A stretch of 64,000 nucleotides of DNA, from positions 102,344-166,343 of the forward strand of contig NZ_JAIYEP010000001.1 of NCBI RefSeq assembly GCF_020515525.1. The letters run 5' to 3'. Shown here in pieces: positions 17,381 to 25,501 of the stretch. Within the stretch, counting starts at the first letter, position 1; every line of letters starts with the position of its first letter. Under the pieces are notes generated by a model that worked only from the letters and a program-made list of their open reading frames with translations, ran no database searches and was not told where the DNA came from. The DNA is from Rhodococcus yananensis. GTDB taxonomy: Bacteria; Actinomycetota; Actinomycetes; Mycobacteriales; Mycobacteriaceae. A program made the position numbers and the translations under genes.

Positions 17381-18186
17381 GACGTGAGCCTGCCCCGTGC
17401 GGCGGGCAACTCCGGCGAGTTCGACAGGCGCGCGCGTCGGCCGGCGCGGTCACCGGCGTGGCGGGCGTCGGTCGATCGGGCGACACCGGTGCGGTTGCCC
17501 CGCCACGTTCCGCGCGCCCGCGAGGTGCTGCGGTAGAAGTCGCGCAGTTCCATCTCCTTGTCCCGCAGTGCCAGTGCCGTTCCCGGTGAGGAGTTCTCGG
17601 CCTCCTTCTCGACCTCGGTGCGGGCCTCGGCGAGTCGCGCGCCGATCCGGGTCGCGAACGCCGACTGGAACTCGAGTCGGGCGGTGACCGCCGCGACGGG
17701 CTTCCGGACACGGGCACGCACCTGCCTGCCCCCACGCCGTTCGAGCACGGTGCGCACCGTCGTCTCCTGTCGGTAGGTGCCCGACCTCAGGTACGCGTCG
17801 GATGCGCGCACCATCTGCACGAGCAACGACGAGTACAGGGCCTCGCACACGTCGATGTCGTCACCGAACCCGAACGCGTGCACGACGGTGGAGGTGCTGG
17901 TGATGTCGCACTGCACGTCGTTGGCGTGCGCGATCGCGACGAACAGTTGCGCGTACGTACGCAGACCCTTCTTCCCGGCCTCACCGATGGTGATCAGCCG
18001 CTGCACCGGTCTCGCGCGGCGTTCGCGGGCGGCGGTGTGGGCGCGGGCCACGGCGAGATCCACCGACGCGGTGGTCGCGAGACGCTGCGCGGCCGTGAGG
18101 AACGCGTCGGCCTCGTGCGGGTTGTCGGTCGACTCGGCCTGGCGGAGGAGACCGCCGATCCGTGTCAGCATCCTGTCCGAACTCAC
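17377..18186 (-). CDS. DUF2786 domain protein
   Basis: The 269-residue product begins with an N-terminal DUF2786 region (IGGLLRQAESTDNPHEADAFLTAAQRLAT is its diagnostic helix pair). A larger conserved region follows with KKGLRTYAQLFVAIA and ALYSSLLVQMVRASD. The tail is rich in Arg and likely binds nucleic acid or is disordered. Function is unknown; the family is frequent in actinobacteria and their phages. The GTG start at 18186 overlaps the stop of the upstream DUF1932 gene (GTGA), which supports this start over the internal ATG at 18171. The gene also overlaps the TIGR04338 gene at its 3' end. Confidence 0.8.
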   Translation of the reverse strand: MSSDRMLTRIGGLLRQAESTDNPHEADAFLTAAQRLATTASVDLAVARAHTAARERRARPVQRLITIGEAGKKGLRTYAQLFVAIAHANDVQCDITSTSTVVHAFGFGDDIDVCEALYSSLLVQMVRASDAYLRSGTYRQETTVRTVLERRGGRQVRARVRKPVAAVTARLEFQSAFATRIGARLAEARTEVEKEAENSSPGTALALRDKEMELRDFYRSTSRARGTWRGNRTGVARSTDARHAGDRAGRRARLSNSPELPAARGRLTS

Positions 18187-19001
18187 GGATCGAGGGTAGT
18201 GCCTTCGCCGTACCCCGCGAGCCGACGCAGCTGCGCCGCCGACGCCGCGGACATGTCGGACGGCACCCCGAACCCGTCCAGCATCGCGGCGGTGGCACCC
18301 ATCTCGTCGGCTCGTCGCGCCGCGTGCGTGATCGTCGCGTCGATGATCGGTAACACCGATGTCTCGTCGAGCCCGGCGAGTTCTCTGCCGATGTCGTCGA
18401 CCGACCAGTCGCCGACACCCCGCGCCCGCGCGGCGGTGACGGCCTCGACGATGGCCGACGCCATGCCCTTGTAGAAGACGCTGCGCAGCAGTTTGCGTTC
18501 GGCGGCGGCTCCGGCCGGGGCGTCGAGAACGTCGACGTGCGCACCGAACCGCCCGAGGATCTCGGCGAACCGCGCGGCGTGCGGACCGCTCGCGATCATC
18601 GGTACCCCGATACTCCGACCGGGCACCCGCGCCATGATCGACACGTCGACGAAATCGGCACCGGTCGCGGTGACCTCCGCGTCGAGATCCCGCATGGCCT
18701 GCGGTTCGGCGGTGTTGAGGTCGGCCCACAGCAGCCCCGGCCGCAGGGCGTCCTTCGCGGCGTCGACGGCGGCGGCCGCGTTGCGGGCGGTGACGACGCT
18801 CAACACCACGTCGGCGGCGGCGGTCACGGCCCGTTCGTCGGTGCAGCGCACCGCCGGGGAGGGCGCGACCAGCGCCGGATCGAGGTCGTAGGTGTACACC
18901 TGCGCGCCGGCGGCGACGAGGCGTCCGGTGAAGTCCATTCCGGTCTCGCCGAGGCCGAGAACACCGAAGACCGGGGGTGCGGGGATGCCCTGCGCGCTCA
19001 C
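18183..19001 (-). CDS. NAD(P)-dependent oxidoreductase with DUF1932 C-terminal domain
   Basis: The 272-residue product has an N-terminal 6-phosphogluconate-dehydrogenase-like Rossmann domain (FGVLGLGETGMDF, then YTYDLD and a ...NTAEPQ... substrate loop). The C-terminal helical domain has the DUF1932 pattern (KLLRSVFYKGMASAIVEA). These are beta-hydroxyacid dehydrogenase relatives with unknown substrates. GTG 18999-19001 was chosen because AGGAG lies nine bases upstream; a longer frame to 19196 has no ribosome site. It is the first gene of the overlapped operon with the DUF2786 and TIGR04338 genes. Confidence 0.8.
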   Translation of the reverse strand: MSAQGIPAPPVFGVLGLGETGMDFTGRLVAAGAQVYTYDLDPALVAPSPAVRCTDERAVTAAADVVLSVVTARNAAAAVDAAKDALRPGLLWADLNTAEPQAMRDLDAEVTATGADFVDVSIMARVPGRSIGVPMIASGPHAARFAEILGRFGAHVDVLDAPAGAAAERKLLRSVFYKGMASAIVEAVTAARARGVGDWSVDDIGRELAGLDETSVLPIIDATITHAARRADEMGATAAMLDGFGVPSDMSAASAAQLRRLAGYGEGTTLDP

Positions 19002-19137
19002 GACGATGCGCTCCTGATCTCGGCAGCGGTGACGGATGTCGACGCTACCCGCGACACGGTCGCGGCCGCCGGTGATCCGAACGGCGTGATCGCCCGGAAT
19101 TCCTGCGCGAGCGCCGGGTACGCGGCACGATCTGGGG

Positions 19138-20577
19138 ATGGACACTGCGGTCGACTTCATCACCGATGTCAACGATCGGTTCTGGTACGCGGTCATCGCA
19201 CTGCTGATCGGATCCGGTCTGTACTACACGATCCGATCGCGGTTCATCCAGATCCGGCTCGTCCCCGACATGTTCCGTTCGATCACCGAGAAGGCCGAGG
19301 ACCTCCCGGACGGACAGAAGGGGATCTCGGCGTTCCGGGCCTTCTCGATCTCCGCGGCCTCCCGGGTGGGCACCGGCAACGTCGCGGGTGTCGCCATCGC
19401 GATCAGCCTGGGCGGGCCCGGCGCAGTGTTCTGGATGTGGGTGATGGCGTTGATCGGTGCGAGCACCGCCTTCGTCGAATCGACGCTCGCGCAGTTGTAC
19501 AAGGTGCGCGACAAGGGCGCGTTCCGGGGCGGACCGGCCTACTACATGCAGTACGGGCTGGGGAAACGCTGGATGGGCATGGTCTTCGCGGTGATCATCA
19601 CGATCACCTACGGGTTCGTGTTCAACGCCGTGCAGACCAACTCGATCGTCGATGCCGTCGCGAGTTCGGTGGGCGAGAAGACGACGACCCTGCAGGTCGT
19701 GCTCGGTGTCGTCGTGTCGGTGCTCGTCGCTGCCGTCATCTTCGGTGGGGTGCGGCGTATCTCGGGTGTGTCGCAGGTGGTGGTTCCGGTGATGGCGGGC
19801 GCGTATCTCGTCATCGGCCTGATCGTGGTGATCCTCAACATCGGTGAGGTGCCCGGCATGTTCCGCCTGGTGTTCGAGAACGCGTTCGGGCTCGAGGAGG
19901 TCGCGGGCGGCGGTATCGGTGCGGCGTTCATGAACGGCATCCGTCGCGGACTGTTCTCCAACGAGGCCGGTATGGGGTCCGCGCCGAACGCGGGCGCGAC
20001 CGCCGCGGTCACCCACCCCGTCAAGCAGGGATTGGTGCAGAGTCTCGGCGTCTACTTCGACACGTGGCTGGTCTGTTCGATCACCGCGTTCATCATCCTG
20101 CTCTCCGACCCCGTGTTCGGATCGGGGATCGACGGTGCCGCACTCACCCAGAACGCCCTGGCGATGCAGTTGGGCGACTGGACCGTGCACTTCCTGGCGG
20201 TCCTCATCTTCTTCCTCGCCTTCACCTCGGTGATCGGCAACTACTACTACAGCGAATCCAACATGGAGTTCCTCACCGGGTCACGCCGGGTGCTGCCGTA
20301 CCTGCGTTCGCTCGTGGTGGTGTGCGTGTTCCTCGGCGCCGTCGGGTCTGTGCCGCTGGTGTGGGCGCTCGCCGATCTCGCCATGGGGGTGATGGCCACC
20401 GTCAACCTGATCGCGTTGATCCCGCTGTCGGGTATCGCCTACGCGATGTTCCACAACTACACCGCGCAGCGGAAACAGGGCCGCGACCCGGTGTTCCGCC
20501 GCGGGGACGTGCCGGGGGTGCGCGGCATCCAGGAGTGGGGGGACGACGACGCCACTCTCACCGCGCCCCCGCGCTGA
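19138..20577 (+). CDS. alanine/glycine:cation symporter (AGCS family)
   Basis: The 479-residue product has about ten to eleven membrane helices and AGCS signatures: GTGNVAGVAIAISLGGPGAVFWMW and GMGSAPNAGATA. It has AFKGG-like FRGGPAYYM, and FSNEAGMG before the second signature. AGCS proteins import alanine or glycine with Na+ or H+. The gene stands alone, divergent from the DUF1932 operon, and 73 bases before the sugar ABC transporter ATPase. The ATG has only a poor ribosome site (GGGG), so the start is not certain. Confidence 0.9.
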   Translation: MDTAVDFITDVNDRFWYAVIALLIGSGLYYTIRSRFIQIRLVPDMFRSITEKAEDLPDGQKGISAFRAFSISAASRVGTGNVAGVAIAISLGGPGAVFWMWVMALIGASTAFVESTLAQLYKVRDKGAFRGGPAYYMQYGLGKRWMGMVFAVIITITYGFVFNAVQTNSIVDAVASSVGEKTTTLQVVLGVVVSVLVAAVIFGGVRRISGVSQVVVPVMAGAYLVIGLIVVILNIGEVPGMFRLVFENAFGLEEVAGGGIGAAFMNGIRRGLFSNEAGMGSAPNAGATAAVTHPVKQGLVQSLGVYFDTWLVCSITAFIILLSDPVFGSGIDGAALTQNALAMQLGDWTVHFLAVLIFFLAFTSVIGNYYYSESNMEFLTGSRRVLPYLRSLVVVCVFLGAVGSVPLVWALADLAMGVMATVNLIALIPLSGIAYAMFHNYTAQRKQGRDPVFRRGDVPGVRGIQEWGDDDATLTAPPR

Positions 20578-20650
20578 CCGTCCGCGGCATCACCCGCCGT
20601 GTAGATTCCCCTACCGCACGCCAGTGACTCGGCTCCGGAAAGGACTCTCC

Positions 20651-21724
20651 ATGGCCTCGGTGACCTTCGACAAGGCGACGTGCCTGTTCCCGGGCTCGGG
20701 GACGCCCGCGGTCGACGCCCTGGACCTCGAGATCGAGGACGGTGAGTTCCTCGTCCTGGTCGGGCCGTCCGGGTGCGGCAAGTCCACGTCGCTGCGGATG
20801 CTCGCCGGACTCGAGCAGGTGCACAGCGGCCGGATCCTCATCGGCGATCGCGACGTGACCGGGCAGGACCCGAAGGAACGCGACATCGCGATGGTGTTCC
20901 AGAACTACGCCCTCTACCCGCACATGTCGGTGGCCGAGAACATGGGGTTCGCGCTCAAACTCGCGAAGACCCCGAAGGCGGAGATCCGGGAACGGGTCAC
21001 CGAGGTCGCGAAGATGCTCGACCTCGAGCAGTACCTCGACCGCAAGCCGAAGGCACTGTCCGGTGGCCAGCGGCAACGTGTCGCGATGGGTCGCGCGATC
21101 GTGCGGCAACCCCAGGTGTTCCTGATGGACGAGCCGCTGTCGAATCTCGACGCGAAACTGCGCGTGCAGACACGCACGCAGATCGCGCAACTGCAGCGAC
21201 GACTCGCGACGACCACCGTGTACGTCACGCACGACCAGGTCGAGGCCATGACGATGGGCGACCGCGTCGCCGTCCTCGCGAAGGGCCTGCTGCAGCAGTG
21301 CGCCTCCCCGCGGGTTCTCTACAACCGTCCCGCGAACGTGTTCGTCGCCGGGTTCATGGGGTCGCCGGCGATGAATCTGTTCACCCTCCCCGTGGTCGAC
21401 CGCGGCGTCATGGTCGGTGACGTGCACGTCCCCGTGCCGCGCGACGTCCTCGGGCAGGTCACCGAATCGGAGGTCGTGCTCGGTATCCGCCCCGAGCACC
21501 TCGAGATCGCCGACCGCGGTCTTCCGGTGGACGTACAGGTGGTCGAGGAACTGGGTTCCGACGCCTACGTCTACGGTGGTGCCGTGATCGGTGGGCGACC
21601 CCAGGAGATCGTCGCCCGCAGCGACTGGCGCACCCCGCCCCAGAAGGGCGACCGCCTGCACCTGGTGTTCGACCCCGATCAGGTGCACGTCTTCAAGGCC
21701 TCCGACGGTCTGCGGATCGGCTGA
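20651..21724 (+). CDS. CUT1 sugar ABC transporter ATPase (MalK/SugC type)
   Basis: The 357-residue product has Walker A GPSGCGKST, Q-loop VFQNYALYPH, the ABC signature LSGGQRQR, Walker B VFLMDEPLSNLD, and the H-loop VTHD. It also has a C-terminal TOBE-type domain with GIRPEHLE, as in MalK, UgpC and SugC. It energises the permeases encoded downstream. ATG 20651 was chosen because GGAAAGGA lies seven bases upstream; the 20624 start would add nine residues without a site. A -10-like TAGATT at 20602-20607 could be its promoter. Confidence 0.92.
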   Translation: MASVTFDKATCLFPGSGTPAVDALDLEIEDGEFLVLVGPSGCGKSTSLRMLAGLEQVHSGRILIGDRDVTGQDPKERDIAMVFQNYALYPHMSVAENMGFALKLAKTPKAEIRERVTEVAKMLDLEQYLDRKPKALSGGQRQRVAMGRAIVRQPQVFLMDEPLSNLDAKLRVQTRTQIAQLQRRLATTTVYVTHDQVEAMTMGDRVAVLAKGLLQQCASPRVLYNRPANVFVAGFMGSPAMNLFTLPVVDRGVMVGDVHVPVPRDVLGQVTESEVVLGIRPEHLEIADRGLPVDVQVVEELGSDAYVYGGAVIGGRPQEIVARSDWRTPPQKGDRLHLVFDPDQVHVFKASDGLRIG

Positions 21725-21730
21725 GCCGGT

Positions 21731-21784
21731 TCGTGCACCGGCTGCGGCTCGTGCACCGGCTGCGGCTCGTGCATCGGCTGCGCC
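21731..21784 (+). repeat. three 18-bp tandem repeats
   Basis: The unit TCGTGCACCGGCTGCGGC occurs at 21731 and 21749, and with three changes at 21767. It lies in the 192-base gap between the ATPase gene and the binding-protein gene. The repeats are GC-rich and could fold locally. A second stem (GTGCCG 21852-21857 with CGGCAC 21865-21870) follows nearer the binding-protein gene. Confidence 0.8.
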
Positions 21785-21916
21785 GGGGGACACAGAACCG
21801 ATCAAGGATGGGCGGAATGCCGACTTTCGACGGTGGTCCGTGCCACAGTAGGTGCCGATGTCGACGGCACATGGCCGATCGACAACCGGAGTTCGCTCAC
21901 TGACAGGGAGTAGTTC

Positions 21917-23194
21917 ATGGTTCTGAATTCGAAGGCGGTGCGCCGGGCCGCGATCGCCGCGTCCTCGGCGGCGCTGCTGGTGCTGACCGCGTGCGGCTCG
22001 GACGACGGTGGTTCCGACAACGGCTCCGAGGCGACCGGCGCAGCAGGTGAGGGCCGCGGTCCCATCACCATCGTCGAGGGCCAGGACCCCCTCAACGCCG
22101 CGCTCGAGAACATCATCGCCGACTGGAACGCCGATCACCCCGACGAGCAGGTCACGTTCAAGCCGCTCGCGAAGGAAGCGAACGACCAGTACGACGATAT
22201 CGCCCAGCGCATGCAGGCGAAGAGCGACGAGTACGACCTCATCGCCGTCGACGTCACCAACACCGCGGAGTTCGCGGCCAACGGCTGGCTGACGCCCCTC
22301 GAGGGCGACTTCGCGATCGACACGTCGGGCCTGCTGCCCGCGACCGTCGAGTCGGGTACCTACAACGGCACCCTGTACGCGGCCCCGAAGAACACCAACG
22401 CCGCGTTCCTCTACTACCGCACCGACCTCGTCGACCAGGCGCCCGCCACGTGGGACGAACTGCAGGCGGAGTGCCCGAAGGCGGAAGAGGCCGGCATCGA
22501 CTGCTACATCGGTCAGTTCAAGAACTACGAGGGTCTGACGGTCAACGTCACCGAGATCGTCAACGCCTTCGGCGGTGGCTTCGTCGCGGAGGACGGACTG
22601 ACCCCGGACATCACCGACCAGACCGGTGAGGGACTGCAGTTCATCGTCGACCGGTTCGCCGACGGCACCATCCCGGCGGCCGCGCAGACCTACACCGAAG
22701 GCGAGTCGCAGGCCGCGTTCGGCAACGGTGATGCGCTGTTCCTGCGCACGTGGCCCGGTTTCTACACCGACGGCGAGTCCTCGTCGATCGCCGGCAACTA
22801 CGGCATCGCCGTCCTGCCGGGTGTCGACGGCCCGGGTGTCTCGACGCTCGGTGGCTACAACGTCGGCATCAGCGCGTTCTCGGATGCGCCGGCGACCGCC
22901 CGTGACTTCCTCGAGTTCATGCAGACCCGCCAGTCGCAGACCTACTACGCCGAGGTCGGCGGCGCGCCGGTCCTCGCCGAGGTGTACGACGACCCGCAGA
23001 TCCTCGAGCAGTTCCCGTACTTCTCGACGCTGAAGGAGGCGTTGGAGAACGCGAAGCCGCGTCCGTCCTCGCCGTACTACTCCAACGTGTCGAAGGCGAT
23101 CTCCGACAACTCGTACGCGGCGATCCGGGGTGAGAAGACCGTCGAGCAGGCGCTCACGGACATCCAGGCCGGCATCGAAACCGCAGGTAACTGA
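21917..23194 (+). CDS. sugar ABC transporter substrate-binding lipoprotein
   Basis: The 425-residue product has a lipoprotein signal ending in LVLTACGSDD, with the lipobox Cys at about residue 26. It then has the fold of cluster B solute-binding proteins, with VEGQDPLN, YAAPKNTNAAFLYYRTDL, FLRTWPGFY and the hinge region. Its neighbours are one ATPase and two permeases of the CUT1 class, whose ligands are di- or oligosaccharides. LpqY/TusE/MusE-like proteins of mycolata bind trehalose or maltose and are plausible relatives; the sugar is not provable here. A good ribosome site (GGGAG) precedes the ATG. Confidence 0.88.
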   Translation: MVLNSKAVRRAAIAASSAALLVLTACGSDDGGSDNGSEATGAAGEGRGPITIVEGQDPLNAALENIIADWNADHPDEQVTFKPLAKEANDQYDDIAQRMQAKSDEYDLIAVDVTNTAEFAANGWLTPLEGDFAIDTSGLLPATVESGTYNGTLYAAPKNTNAAFLYYRTDLVDQAPATWDELQAECPKAEEAGIDCYIGQFKNYEGLTVNVTEIVNAFGGGFVAEDGLTPDITDQTGEGLQFIVDRFADGTIPAAAQTYTEGESQAAFGNGDALFLRTWPGFYTDGESSSIAGNYGIAVLPGVDGPGVSTLGGYNVGISAFSDAPATARDFLEFMQTRQSQTYYAEVGGAPVLAEVYDDPQILEQFPYFSTLKEALENAKPRPSSPYYSNVSKAISDNSYAAIRGEKTVEQALTDIQAGIETAGN

Positions 23195-23211
23195 TCCACA
23201 GGGAGCAGTAG

Positions 23212-24291
23212 ATGGCAGACCCGCAGGTCGGAACGACGGCGGATCCGTCACACGACACCGCGGTCGGGACCACAGGTCCCGGCCGCGGCCGTGTGGGCGG
23301 ACGGCACCGTGCACCCGAAGCACCCGAGCCGACGGCGGTGCCGGTGAAGCGACGCCGGAAGGTCCCGGTGTGGGTGTTCATCGCGCCGTCGATGATCGTG
23401 CTGGCCGTGATCATCCTGTATCCGCTCGGCAGAGCGGTGTGGATGTCGCTGTACGGCGACGGGAGGACCCTCGACCCCGAGACCGGCCTGTTCGTCACCG
23501 GCGGGTTCGTCGGAATCGAGAACTACACCCGCTGGATCACCCAGACCTGCGGGACCGCCACCGGCGCGATCCCCTGCCCGCCCGGCACCCTGGGATCCCA
23601 GTTCTGGGAGTCGGTGGGCAACACCTTCTTCTTCGCGGTGGTGACCGTGTCGCTCGAGACCGTCATCGGACTCGGCATGGCCCTGGTCATGGCGAAGTCG
23701 TTCCGCGGCCGGGGACTGCTCCGCGCGTCGGTACTGGTGCCCTGGGCCATCCCCACCGCCGTCACCGCGAAACTGTGGTTCTTCATCTTCGCCAACGACG
23801 GCGTGGCCAACAAGCTGCTCGGCACCGACATCCTGTGGACCGCCGACCCGTGGCCGGCCCGGTTCGCGATCATCGTCGCCGACGTGTGGAAGACGGCGCC
23901 GTTCATGGCCCTGCTGATCCTCGCCGGACTCCAGATGATCCCGTCCGACGTCTACGAGGCAGCGAAGGTCGACGGTGCCAACGCCTGGCAGCGGTTCAAG
24001 ATGATCACCCTGCCGCTCGTCAAACCCGCGCTGATGGTTGCGATCCTGTTCCGTACCATGGACGCGCTGCGCATGTACGACCTGCCGGCGATCATGATGG
24101 GCTCCAACCCGGCGACGTCCACCATCTCCGTGCTCGTCGTCGACCAGATGCGTCAGGGCGTGAACTCGGCGTCCGCGCTGTCGACGATCACGTTCCTCAT
24201 CATCTTCGCGGTCGCGTTCGTGCTGGTGCGTTTCCTCGGCGCCAACGCGGTCAGCACCCAGGAGAAGCAGCGAAAGGGGGACATCGCGTGA
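23212..24291 (+). CDS. sugar ABC transporter permease (MalF/SugA type)
   Basis: The 359-residue product has a 50-residue basic cytoplasmic start, then six membrane helices from VWVFIAPSMIVLAVI. The EAA loop reads YEAAKVDGANAWQRFKMITLPL. This loop docks on the ATPase. A luminal insertion with two Cys (QTCGTATGAIPCPP) lies between helices 1 and 2. It is the third gene of the transporter operon, and its stop overlaps the GTG of the next permease (GTGA at 24288-24291). Confidence 0.9.
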   Translation: MADPQVGTTADPSHDTAVGTTGPGRGRVGGRHRAPEAPEPTAVPVKRRRKVPVWVFIAPSMIVLAVIILYPLGRAVWMSLYGDGRTLDPETGLFVTGGFVGIENYTRWITQTCGTATGAIPCPPGTLGSQFWESVGNTFFFAVVTVSLETVIGLGMALVMAKSFRGRGLLRASVLVPWAIPTAVTAKLWFFIFANDGVANKLLGTDILWTADPWPARFAIIVADVWKTAPFMALLILAGLQMIPSDVYEAAKVDGANAWQRFKMITLPLVKPALMVAILFRTMDALRMYDLPAIMMGSNPATSTISVLVVDQMRQGVNSASALSTITFLIIFAVAFVLVRFLGANAVSTQEKQRKGDIA

Positions 24292-25178
24292 CGGTCACCG
24301 AGACGAAGCAGGCGCCGTCGGCGCCGCCCGCCCGCGCAGCCCGCAGCGGGTCGCGGTGGCGGACGGTGGGCACCTACCTCGGGGTCGCCCTGATCGTGGT
24401 GTGGGGTCTCGCTCCCTGCTACTGGATGATCGTGACGGCTCTGCGCGACCCGTCCGACACGTTCAGCACCGCGCTGTGGCCGGAGAACCCGACGCTGCAG
24501 AACTTCGCGGACGCGCTCGACCCCGACGCCAAGGTCAACTTCTCGCGGGCGCTGCTCAACAGCGTCATCATCGCCGGGGCCACCACGGTGATCGCGCTGC
24601 TCATCGGCGTGTTCACGGCGTACGCGCTCTCACGGTTCGACTTCCGCGGCAAGTACTTCGTCACCGGCATCATCCTGGGCGCGTCGATGTTCCCGGTGGT
24701 CGCGCTCGTCACGCCGCTGTTCCAGCTGTTCACCGACATCGGCTGGATCGGTAGCTACCAGGCGCTGATCATCCCGAACATCTCGTTCGTGCTGCCGCTG
24801 ACCGTGTACACGCTCACGTCGTTCTTCTCCGATCTGCCGTGGGAACTCGAGGAGGCGGCCCGCATGGACGGGGCCACCCGTGGGCAGGCGTTCCGGCTGG
24901 TGATGCTGCCGCTCGCGGCGCCCGCACTGTTCACCACCGCGATCCTCGCGTTCATCGCGACGGTCAACGAGTACCTGCTGATGTCGCAGCTGTCCAACGA
25001 GAAGACGGCCCCGGTGACGGTTGCGATGGCGCGGTTCACCGGCACCGATCCGCTGGTTGTGCCGTATGCGTCGATCATGGCCGGCGGCACCCTCGTGATG
25101 GTGCCGTTGGTGATCATGGTGCTGATCTTCCAGCGTCGCATCATCGCGGGTCTGACGGCGGGCGGCGTGAAATCGTGA
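24288..25178 (+). CDS. sugar ABC transporter permease (MalG/SugB type)
   Basis: The 296-residue product has six membrane helices and the EAA loop LEEAARMDGATRGQAFRLVMLPL. It should pair with the 23212-24291 permease. The start is the GTG that overlaps the previous stop by four bases. Its own stop overlaps the GTG of a 64-residue membrane protein, so translation is coupled through the whole transporter. Confidence 0.9.
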   Translation: MTVTETKQAPSAPPARAARSGSRWRTVGTYLGVALIVVWGLAPCYWMIVTALRDPSDTFSTALWPENPTLQNFADALDPDAKVNFSRALLNSVIIAGATTVIALLIGVFTAYALSRFDFRGKYFVTGIILGASMFPVVALVTPLFQLFTDIGWIGSYQALIIPNISFVLPLTVYTLTSFFSDLPWELEEAARMDGATRGQAFRLVMLPLAAPALFTTAILAFIATVNEYLLMSQLSNEKTAPVTVAMARFTGTDPLVVPYASIMAGGTLVMVPLVIMVLIFQRRIIAGLTAGGVKS

Positions 25179-25369
25179 CCAGGCTCCCCCGGCGGCAGCG
25201 ACTCGAGATGCTGCTCGGCTTCCTCACCGTGTTCGCGGCGATGGCGCTGGTCGGCGCGGTCGCGGAGTTGCTGTCGCCGCAGCCGGGCATCGTGCCCGCG
25301 CTGGTGTTGCTCGGGTTCGCGGTGGCGTGGGGATTCGCGTTCCGGGCGTGGCGACGCGCCGGCACCTGA
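25175..25369 (+). CDS. small two-helix membrane protein of the sugar transporter operon
   Basis: The 64-residue product has a basic start (TRLPRRQRLE), two predicted membrane helices (about residues 12-32 and 38-58) and a basic tail. Its GTG overlaps the stop of the second permease by four bases (GTGA), which argues that it is a real member of the operon. Corynebacterium maltose and trehalose importers also include small membrane proteins of unknown role (MusI and a Tus-cluster gene); this may be a counterpart, though I cannot test similarity. Confidence 0.7.
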   Translation: MTRLPRRQRLEMLLGFLTVFAAMALVGAVAELLSPQPGIVPALVLLGFAVAWGFAFRAWRRAGT

Positions 25370-25436
25370 GCAGGCCGAGTCCGGTGACCGTGTCGTGTGC
25401 TGCGGCACAGTTGCCGCGAACTCGTACCATACTTGC

Positions 25437-25462
25437 GTCGGGGTTGTGAGAATTTCCCCGAC
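25437..25462 (+). promoter_or_regulatory. stem-loop in the 5' region of the PonA1-like gene
   Basis: GTCGGGG (25437-25443) pairs with CCCCGAC (25456-25462) around a 12-base loop. A -10-like CATACT lies at 25428-25433. Downstream, AACCCGGAGAA is present twice (25466 and 25481), giving two copies of a ribosome-site-like GGAGAA before the start. Confidence 0.4.
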
Positions 25463-25501
25463 CGGAACCCGGAGAAGTGAAACCCGGAGAAAGTGGTACG
25501 A

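Noticed and set aside
21731..21784. CRISPR array
   Set aside because: The units are directly adjacent with no spacers and there are only three.
20558..23323. 921-codon minus-strand frame opposite the sugar transporter
   Set aside because: It mirrors the codon pattern of the plus-strand genes and has no family motif.
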